From: Gonium pectorale
Taxonomy: Eukaryota; Chlorophyta; Chlorophyceae; Chlamydomonadales; Volvocaceae
Direction of reading: 5' to 3'
DNA: 29,040 nucleotides
Assembly (NCBI GenBank): GCA_001584585.1
Contig: LSYV01000019.1
Span: 279,177 to 308,216, forward strand
Every line of letters starts with the position of its first letter. Within the stretch, counting starts at the first letter, position 1. The position numbers and the translations under genes were made by a program. A model generated the notes under the pieces. That model worked only from the letters and a program-made list of their open reading frames with translations, did not search any database and had not been told where the DNA came from. Below are positions 21,801 to 29,040 of this stretch, one piece after another.

Positions 21801-24800
21801 CCTCACACGCACGCAGTCGCTTACAAATGCCGAGCGCATCTCGTGCACCTCGTACTCCACGGTCAGCAAAGCACTGAAGGATGGCCAATTGGTCGTCGTC
21901 AAGGTACGGCAGTTGCTGTGCTAGCTTGCTCGAGGCATGACACCCTTCGTGGCTTGAGCCTGATAGCGTGTCATCTGCTCGACGCCGTGCTGCCTCCGGT
22001 CCTGTTCCTCAAGCAGTGGATGGTTATGATTGCGTAAGCTGCTCATTTGGGACCTCCTGGAATGGCGCAGATCTATGACGTCGCGGAGCGGGAGAAGCTG
22101 GCCAACGCCTTCGCCGAGATTGGCGTGCTGCTGCACCTGGCGCGCTGGCCAGGGGCGGTCAAACTGCTTGACTATGGGCGACATGAAGACAAGGTAGGAC
22201 GGGCATGGAGGAGCTACGGCTCCTTGGGTGCATGTAATCCTAGCTTACTAGGCATGCGGAAAACCAGATGTGTGACTTCATACTCTGCCCATTACCTTGC
22301 CCGAAGGTAATGCTGATGCTCGAGTCCTGCGACGAGAGCCTCAAAGCCTGGTGCGACAACCGCCGCTTCGCCGTCGCCTCGGCCCGGGATTTCATCCTCG
22401 AGGTGCTTCGGTAAGCCGTCGCTGTGCCGGCATCATACGCAGTGACATACCCCATGACGGGGTGGGGCTTGCATTGCATTTTAGCCATGGCTATCGTGCG
22501 GGGCAGGTGATACCGGTACCTATGCGCACGCATCCCGGCACATGTTCATAACGTCTGGTATGTACAGGGCATACATGAATGTTCGCATGCCACGCCTATC
22601 CGCCATTGTGCTGTCTGTCAGAGAAGCGTGCATAAAACCAACCTCCCACGACGAACTGCTCGTCGAAGGTTCCCTACGGGCGCCGTTGTGCCCGCCTACC
22701 CTCCCTCCAGGCTGTGGTGCACGCTGGCCGACCTCATGGCGGAGCTTCATGACCGATGGCACGTGGCGCACTGCGACCTCAAGCCAGGTGAGTGAGCATC
22801 ACCAGGCTTCCTGACCATAGACCGCGCCCGCAAGCGCCCAGGCGAATATGGCATTGCAGAACGCTGTCATCGTAACAGTAACAGAGCATGGCTCCGAGCC
22901 ACGCTCCCATTCAACGGTGCCGCTTGACCACTGTCACCACAGGCAACGTCCTTCTCACGGGCGGGCATCTTAAGCTGGCGGACTTTTCGGAGAGCATGCT
23001 CTTCAATGGGACCCCGCTGCTGTCGGAGCAGGCGCGCGGCACCTTCGCCTATCAGCCCCCCGAGATGGCCTACAAGCATACGGTTGACGCGCGCAAGGCT
23101 GACGTGTGGGCTATGGGATGCATCCTCTATGAGATGGTGACCGGCGAGGTTCTGTTCAAGGGTCAGTCAGACTGCATGCGCGCCGTAGTGGCGGCAGGTA
23201 GCGGCGGCGCGCCACATACGCCCCAGGATAGTCGCAGGAGCCGCCGCTCTAAGCTGGGCGGTGACGGTGGCAGCTGCCCCGACAGCAGCCGGCAGGACCA
23301 GCCGGCTGAAGAGACGATGGCACCGTCCTTGGCGGAGGAGGCTGCCAGCTTGCCTCTGGACGCCACGCTCGACGGCCAAGGCCCAGCGTTGGGCGGGACG
23401 CGGGACGGCGCCCCTCAGCGACCCCCGGTCGTCCCCAAGTTGGCGCTGGGGCAGGCGCGTCCATCGCCCTTGCGTCTTCAGGCCGGCTGCGCAGCGCACA
23501 AGCCAGCCACCTCCTCTCGGCAGCAGCTCGTGACTGGGGTTGCGCATTCGGCCATGTCGGACCGCCTCGGCAACATGACCCTCACCAGCCGCAGCACGGT
23601 GGAGGACACCTGCTCCGCCACCGACCCGTGGGTCAGCAACTCGGCCGGCGGTACCGCCCAAACGACGGCCCGCAGCGCGGCGCGCGACACAGCTCGCAGC
23701 CTGGCGCCGTGCGACACGGCCCGCACCGCGGCAAGCGGCAGAGCCGTGCCTGCCCCGCCCCCGTCGGCCTGCACTCAACGCAGCGTCGCCGCCAGCGAGT
23801 ATGCTCTTGCGCCGGCAGGCGCCCAGGCCAGCCGGTCCGGCAACGTAAATCCGGTTCTGGTCCGCAGCACGGCGTCTCAATGTGCGGACCCCGCCGGGCC
23901 GGACTGGTTCACGACTGAGGAGGCGGACCGCATGCGCATCATGTGCGAGGAGGCTCCGTCTTTTGTGTCGGTATGCATCCAGCGCAACCTACCGCACAGT
24001 CTCGGCTCCGCAGGCGGCGCGCCCGCCAGCAGCCGGAGCCACAGCAGTGGGTGGAGTGACGCCGGGGAGGCGATGGACGGATACGAGTTCTACAAGCCGC
24101 GGCTGCTGTCCGGTGCAGAAGGTAGGTCGGGACATTGCCCGTTAGAGCTACCCGTGGCCTTCCACACATTTGTGTATGGGAGCCGCAAGTTACAACTCTG
24201 CATCCCATCCCCTGTTCCGACGGGTCTCGCGCTGACCTGCCTACGGTCCTCGGTCCGGTGGGGCTCTTGCCCACAGGTCCCAGTCTATGTGATGACGTGC
24301 TAGGCTTGTTGCGGAGGATCCTGGTGGAGCAGCGAAGCAGGCCCTCGATGCGCGAGGTTGCCCGCCTGGGTGCTGAAGCGCTACGGAAGCACGAGCCGCC
24401 AGCGGGGTCCGCTACCGAGACGCAGCCGCCGGCAGCCAGAGCCAGCACATCCAGCGCGGGGATGGATACCAGTGAAGGTGGCGCTGGCCTCATCTTCTGC
24501 AGGAGCGGCGCTACCGATATCTCGCTGGGTGGCTGCCTCGCCGCCCTCATGGCACCCGACCTGGACCTCGACGTCGGCTGCTCTACGGATGTCGATGGCG
24601 GCGCCGCAACCGGGAGGGCTGCTCCTGTCGCGCCGGCGCTGGCAGCGGAGGCATCCAACGCATCGGCGGCGTTGGACTCTCAATTCGCTCTCAACTGCGG
24701 TATCCTAGCGGCTAAGGACGTGACGGCTGCTCCGTCCATTAGCCGGGCGCAATGCAGCGTGCCCCCGCTGCCGCCGCGCCTTCCCCTGGCTGCCCTGCAG

Positions 24801-25085
24801 CTGCGGGGCTTCGGCGCGCCCTGGCACGCTGAGGACGTGCAACTGGAGGGTGACTCTGCCCGGACGGAGGCCGGCAGCTGGGAGGAGGAGGGCAGCGCCG
24901 AGGGCGACGCCGGTTGTGAGCCGGGCGACGAGGGCGCGCGCGGCGCCGGCCGGCCTTCGGCCGGCACTGGCAGCGATGCTCGAGCAATAAGCTTGTTCGA
25001 CGCATGCCAACCCCTGCAGACCTCCCGTGGAACGCAGCCCGTGTCGCGCACCTGGGCGCGCTTCATCAACAGAGCGGGCCAGTAG
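18802..25085 (+). CDS. Divergent Ser/Thr-type protein kinase with long N-terminal region and C-lobe insertion
   Basis: Ten exons: 18802-19482, 19651-19993, 20200-20964, 21256-21596, 21817-21903, 22071-22193, 22307-22410, 22711-22787, 22943-24121, 24277-25085. All are phase-compatible, giving 1,502 residues. Residues 1-~700 are low-complexity and possibly regulatory: a three-fold TPTKA repeat near 353-367 and an acidic ESEDELEESGSD stretch. The kinase domain starts near 705: glycine-loop position ISCTSYSTVSKAL, beta-3 VVVK (K739), helix-C Glu E755, catalytic HCDLKPGN (835-842), DFS (854-856) in place of DFG, PPEMA as the APE motif, ADVWAMGCILYEM. The C-lobe is then interrupted by ~315 Ser/Ala-rich residues before LLRRILVEQRSRPSM supplies the final helix and invariant Arg. 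Lys, both catalytic Asp residues and Glu remain, so activity is possible. The HxDLKPxN style loosely recalls MPS1/TTK-like kinases; family uncertain. Confidence 0.85.
20232..20276 (+). repeat. Three tandem TPTKA-coding repeats
   Basis: Three 15-base units (ACGCCAACAAAAGCA and variants) encode TPTKA three times in kinase exon 3, forming a Thr-Pro phosphosite-like, basic stretch. Confidence 0.85.
20965..21255 (+). other. GC-AG intron in the kinase gene
   Basis: The intron opens GAAG/GCAAGT and closes CTCCTGCAG. A GC donor with AG/GCAAGT context is the classic non-canonical type. It ends exon 3 in phase 1, exactly what the next exon requires. The only nearby GT (GTATGC at 20969) gives phase 2 and would break the frame. 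Confidence 0.7.
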
Positions 25086-25779
25086 CTTGGCGAGCGGTGG
25101 TCTTGATCGGCAGTACGCCTTCGTCCTAAGTTATTCTTCTTGAACGAGGTGCATCGTGGTGCAGGATTCAAGAGGGGGTTCGCGAGCTCCAGCGTGCGTG
25201 AATACAGTGCCCGAAAGTGCGGGGGGCCGTGGTGAGGGAGGATGGCGTTCAGTACGACGGTGGGCCTCACGCGATGACCATTAGGAGCTGACCAACGCGT
25301 GCTACCTGGTTTGTGTCGGACATCAGCAGGCGGATGCGCTTAGGTTGTGAGCTGCTTGGAGTAACCAAGCCCTCGTGATTGACAACAGATCCTGCAGGCA
25401 GGCAGCCCTTTGAATTCGTAGGGGGGGGGATGAGCTACATGCGGCATGGCAGAAGTTGACGGAAACGGAATCGCGTGGGTGTGTGTGAACGGTTCGCATG
25501 GCTTGCAAACCGGCTCTTGCACGTCTTAGACCGCGTGCCATGCAAAGGCTGCCGGCTTGTGTAAATTTTGTAGGCCCCCGTTCTCACTCCGAGGGAAGCG
25601 GGAATCGTGCCGTGTATGCCGTGACTACGACGGACGTGAGTTTCCCGAGTCATATTACATGCCTCAGAGTATCGCCTCTAAAGAATCAACTGCTGTAAGC
25701 CGAACCACTGTAATGACAATCTGAAGCGTTCGAGCGTCGACCGTTAACAGCATTAGAGTTGGCAAACGAGCCAACAAGC
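25086..25779. other. Intergenic region after the kinase gene
   Basis: Contains the likely 3' UTR of the kinase gene, with TGTAA motifs at 25560, 25694 and 25709 (+), and the upstream region of the next secreted-protein gene. A minus-strand frame at about 25270-25110 has some codon bias (AILPHHGPPHFRAL) but no recognisable complete exon. Confidence 0.45.
25560..25564 (+). other. TGTAA polyadenylation motif
   Basis: First TGTAA on the coding strand after the kinase stop codon, about 475 bases downstream. Further copies follow at 25694 and 25709. Confidence 0.45.
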
Positions 25780-26876
25780 ATGTCGGCGTCCCACACACTA
25801 GTCGTGGGACTATTGGTGGTTGTTTGTAGCTTGACATGCAATCTGGCGACCGCAAAACCCAGTACGCCCACCTCTTCGCCGTCAAGTGAGTTCTACGCGT
25901 ACGCGTCTGGTGGTATCGGGTGGGTGCCAGCCCGCAGCCGCGCATTCCCACGTGCTCCCCGCCCATCCACCCCTTTCCTCGGGTTGCAGCTGGCGGAGAC
26001 ATCTTGTGGGCGACCTCTGCGACATCGCCTGCTGACCCTAGGGGCAGCAGTCGGAAGGCGGGAGCCCCCTACAACCTTGTTGGAGCACCAAGCGCCAAGA
26101 AGCTGTCCGCCGTTAAGGCCGGGAAGTGCAAGTCCAGCCCCAGCGTTACCTGGGTGCCTCCGAAGACGGTGAGAGGGGCAGGCGCGGCCGCGCGGGCCCA
26201 CCGCACCTGGGGACAGCCGCCAGCAAACATGTCCGCCGCGGATGTCCAGAGTCACGTATCATAACTCTTACTTGTGGGCCCGCCCCCTATTTGTGCCGAT
26301 GCGGCGGCGGTGAACGCGAGGGGTTAGCACTGCAGACTACCATATAACACGTGCACAAGCACCCGAGCACTCGCGCACAACCCTCCCGTGCCGCTGGCCT
26401 GCGCCTGGTCGCCGGGGTCGTAGGGGACCAAGCGCTACGTGGAGGCCTTCTTCAACAAAACCGCCGGCTCGCCGCCCGCCACCGTGGAGGAGCTAGCCGA
26501 CGTCGCCCTGCTGCTGCTCAACCGCGGCAGCGCCAAGCCCGTCATATCCGCAATCGACCTTCACATATTGGTGCCCGTCGTCGAGTACGACAACGAGACC
26601 GACGTGCTGGGGACCCCCACGGGCCGGTTCGAGCCCACCGCCATGCTGGCCCCGATGTACCGGGCAGATACCGGGCCCAAGCCCGTACCCGCGCCGCCCT
26701 GCCCCGGCTACAGTCGCTGGCCGGTGGTGCTCCACGGCAGCGCGCCCATCGCGCCGTGGTGGCCGTATGCCGGCGTGTTTGGGGTGCGCGTGACGGTGGG
26801 CGAGGGCGGCAGCGGCACGGCGGGGCTGCCAGGGTTGGCGGCGGTGGGGCTGGTTATGCTGGCAGACCGTCGGTAG
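25780..26876 (+). CDS. Secreted protein of unknown family
   Basis: Three exons: 25780-25885, 25990-26168, 26424-26876, with GT-AG junctions in phases 1 and 0, giving 245 residues. The ATG at 25780 starts a clear signal peptide (hydrophobic LVVGLLVVVCSL, then Ala-rich cleavage context). The mature part begins with a Ser/Thr/Pro linker. The body (residues ~37-228) has one block ending KCKSSPSVTWVPPKT and one starting GTKRYVEAFFNKT, with possible N-glycosylation at NKT and NET and strand-like stretches (SAIDLHILVPVVEYDNET, YAGVFGVRVTV). The short hydrophobic C-terminus (AGLPGLAAVGLVML) ends in Asp-Arg-Arg, so a GPI signal is possible but weak. Codon bias is strong in exon 3. I do not recognise the family. 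The exon 3 acceptor (TAG at 26421-26423) has a poor pyrimidine tract and is the least certain junction. A TGTAA follows at 27532. Confidence 0.7.
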
Positions 26877-27665
26877 TGGCTGGCGGCCTGACGTACTCCG
26901 GTGCCGGTAGTCCGACAATTGGGTCGGCAGGGGCGGATGCGCATGGTGCAGCGGGAGCTGCAGGCTTGGCTATGGGAGTAGGCGGGAGACTGGCGGTTCT
27001 GGGCTGGACTGGGCCGCAAGGGCAAGCAGGGCGTTCTTGCTTCAATCCTGTACCGTTAGTACTATAGCCCTGAGTGTGAGTACGTGGTCATTTCCCAGCC
27101 CGTGGTGTCGTACCATAAGGCCCTTCCCAAAGCCAATCATGACCAATTCATGCGGTTGATACGGACAGCGCTCAGCATGCGCGTAGTGTAGGTCGTCTCA
27201 TTATGGGTGTGGAGGCGTGTATTCTTCTTCTGTTCAGTGCGCGTGCAGGCAGCGTGCGCATCACATCTCAGGGCATTCAGATTCCTCGTACATTATGTTC
27301 CGTGCGTAGTGACTTGCAGCCGTGGGGTGCTCACAAAATCCTGACACACAAGTCCAGATGCTGGCGGGTGTTGTGCGCTGCACTGACATGGCGTCGAGCT
27401 GATCGCACGGCTGCGGCTGTGCGTTGCCCAATTTTGCCATGAGATGCCAGTACAGTGACGTGAGACGGCGCGCTGTGATATATCGCCGCCGGTTGGTGTC
27501 AGCGGTGGAGGACTCGCAATCATGTCGGGAGTGTAAGCCCATACAGCGACACCGGGTGACAATGTTGGAACGATACTGCTGGAATGGTTGAAGAGGCTCG
27601 CGCCGCACAAGCCACAGCAACTGGAAGGCTCCCGTCGAGGGGCACGAAAGCACGCTTGGGAACAG
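26877..27665. other. Probable 3' UTR and intergenic sequence
   Basis: I see no gene in this stretch. Small open frames on both strands lack codon bias and splice structure. Confidence 0.45.
27532..27536 (+). other. TGTAA polyadenylation motif
   Basis: Lies about 655 bases after the stop codon of the secreted-protein gene on the same strand. It is a plausible, if distant, end of that transcript. Confidence 0.35.
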
Positions 27666-27982
27666 CTACGCACATGCATACGGTACACCGCTCAGGAACT
27701 TAGCCCTTGGCCTGTCATCTGGAGGAGTGGAAGGGCTCGTGTCGGCCCCCATTCCAGAGGGGGAGGGGGCCTTGCGCTCGCGCATTGAAACAAGTACATA
27801 GCAGCACAAACACTCACACGGGGTCGCACTCTGAGAAAGGGAGGAAGGGAGGAAGCGGCGATCCTTTAAGGACGTGCGTTTGCGCCGCAGCAGAAGGGGC
27901 GGCTTTGCCCTCCAGCGTGCGGCGGGGTTCATGGTCTGTTCGACGTAGACGCGGTCGTTGGCCGTGTGGGTGATGTGGAAGC
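27666..27982 (-). CDS. Orphan exon-like coding segment, possibly a last exon
   Basis: On the minus strand a strong acceptor (pyrimidine-rich, TTCTTCCACAG) ends at 27983. The next ~24 codons, starting FHITHTANDRVYVEQTMN, are almost all G/C-ending, as in real exons of this genome. The frame then stays open to a stop at 27668-27666 with weaker codon bias, so the true exon may end earlier. Upstream, about 28166-28085, another stretch (LGLDEEGASAQTPAAG) reads like coding, but I could not join the two in phase. Family not recognised. It may be the end of a minus-strand gene lying further right, or an isolated gene fragment. Confidence 0.35.
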
Positions 27983-28648
27983 CTGTGGAAGAAAGTGTAC
28001 TGGCTGGTGCACTCAGCAAGCACCAACCGACGGAAAAAAACGAGAACCAGAAACGGGGAAGGCAACCTCGACGGGTTGCGCGTACAGCACAGCCTGTTCT
28101 TAGCCGCTGCCTTGAGGCGCCGGCCGCCGGCGTTTGGGCTGAGGCGCCCTCCTCATCCAGCCCCAAGCGCTCGGCGCCGTTGGGAGGTGTGTCAGCTCCG
28201 ATTGGTGCACATGTTCATTTTACCGTCTCCTGTCTTTGCATGATGCGTTTGCTTAATTAACCGTCGTGTTGCCATGCTTCCGTACTTGTTTGCATGGCTT
28301 TAATCGCGACTTTGTTCGGTGTCTTATCTGTTTGTGGTTCCCGTTGGTGATTCCTGATCGCCGTACTGGTCATGTTTTAGCAGCGAGCCACTGTGACGTC
28401 TTGCTCTTGTGCTGTAGGCCCATGATCAACTAGCAGATCCGTTTCGTTAGGCTGACCGACTAGCAGGTGCCTTGCCATCATTATATGAGTCTGCGCCGCT
28501 GATTTGCCCTCTTGTGACACCGTGACACCACTTGCCACTGTATCGGATGACAGCCGTCAGCCAAGCAAGCAAGCATGGGCGAGCGTGCGAACTGTAAGCA
28601 GTATCGGCAAGCGGGGCACAAGGGTGCCATGTTTTCTTCTTCTCTCAG
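27983..28648. other. Region without a supported gene, AT-richer to the right
   Basis: Base composition drops in GC from about 28240 onward. Nothing beyond the possible upstream exon at 28166-28085 (-) is supported. A pyrimidine-rich acceptor (TTTTCTTCTTCTCTCAG) ends at 28648 on the plus strand. Confidence 0.35.
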
Positions 28649-29040
28649 GTAAACCTTGGCCTTTCGATAGCACATACATTCCCAGCAGGACAAGACCAAG
28701 CCTCACTTCGTGTGGAGCACGCTTTCTTCGAGAGGCCGCTGATGGCGTTCTACGTTCGGCTTGCTTCTTCTCGCCCACGCGTGCGGCAACGATCGCCCGT
28801 ACCTATGAGAGGCCGCCTAGCACAGGGCGCGCAGCAGGGTTCCGTGATGATGTGGTTGTTTCTCGGAGGTAGCTCTTTTGCCTCTTCTTTTGCGACGCTT
28901 GTTTATCGATATCATGTTGATCATTTTCACTGTCCTGTGTTCGGTGACATCTCTATTCCCAGAGCTGATCCCGCAGTGCATGGAGGTTATCACTCGGGAG
29001 GTTTCGCTGATTGGAGCACGCTGTTCGTGACGTTGAATAT
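28649..29040 (+). CDS. Open frame running off the right edge, unknown
   Basis: Behind the acceptor at 28648 one frame (GTAAACCTT onward) is open for all 130 codons to the window end. Without splicing it extends back to 28598. The first in-frame ATG is at 28742. The peptide has a mixed, protein-like composition (HAFFERPLMAFYVRL, VYRYHVDHFHCPVFGDI). Codon use is not GC3-biased like the other genes here, so it could be a transferred, mobile-element or low-expression gene, or chance. No family recognised. Confidence 0.3.

Noticed and set aside
1..29040. tRNA, rRNA, CRISPR or prokaryotic operon features
   Set aside because: No T-loop consensus with matching acceptor stems, no spaced repeat arrays, no Shine-Dalgarno-linked gene runs; introns and TGTAA motifs mark the DNA as algal nuclear.

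Overview
The window looks like nuclear DNA of a volvocine-type green alga (Chlamydomonas/Gonium/Volvox relatives). It is GC-rich, its coding exons prefer G or C in third codon positions, and its genes are cut by many introns of about 90-400 bases (the longest 1,015). TGTAA polyadenylation motifs lie downstream of several genes, Ala/Gly/Gln/Pro runs are common, and one product carries a bipartite chloroplast/thylakoid-lumen targeting sequence. No prokaryotic operon structure, rRNA, tRNA or CRISPR array was seen. All gene models were spliced by hand from reading frame, codon bias, GT-AG sites, intron phase and protein-family sense.

Layout from left to right: (1) the 3' end of an unknown Cys-rich, hydrophobic protein gene (+, 1-956). 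(2) A convergent intergenic region with small repeats. (3) A complete six-exon gene for a thylakoid-lumen FKBP-type prolyl isomerase (-, 6192-2985). (4) A three-exon secreted ML-domain (MD-2/NPC2-like) lipid-binding protein (+, 6825-7796), divergent from the FKBP gene. (5) About 2.5 kb with little coding signal except an orphan, stop-terminated fragment of a VIP1/PPIP5K inositol-pyrophosphate kinase (-, 8028-7941). (6) A 15-exon chain (-, 18097-10349) that reads as one protein of about 1,700 residues: N-terminal WD40 propeller, long Ala/Gln/His-rich linkers, one RRM, and a Gly/Pro/Gln/Tyr/Met-rich tail. (7) A ten-exon divergent protein kinase of 1,502 residues (+, 18802-25085), divergent from the WD40 gene. 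(8) A three-exon unknown secreted protein (+, 25780-26876). (9) A right-hand segment with an orphan exon-like piece on the minus strand and an AT-richer open frame running off the window edge.

Nothing indicates that these genes act in one pathway. The region reads as ordinary eukaryotic gene order with two divergent promoter regions (6193-6824 and 18098-18801). The points most worth a second look are the WD40-RRM chain, the kinase with a degenerate glycine loop, HCD and DFS motifs and a C-lobe insertion of about 315 residues, a phase-required GC-AG intron in that kinase gene, and the orphan exon fragments. I found no convincing new multi-gene system.
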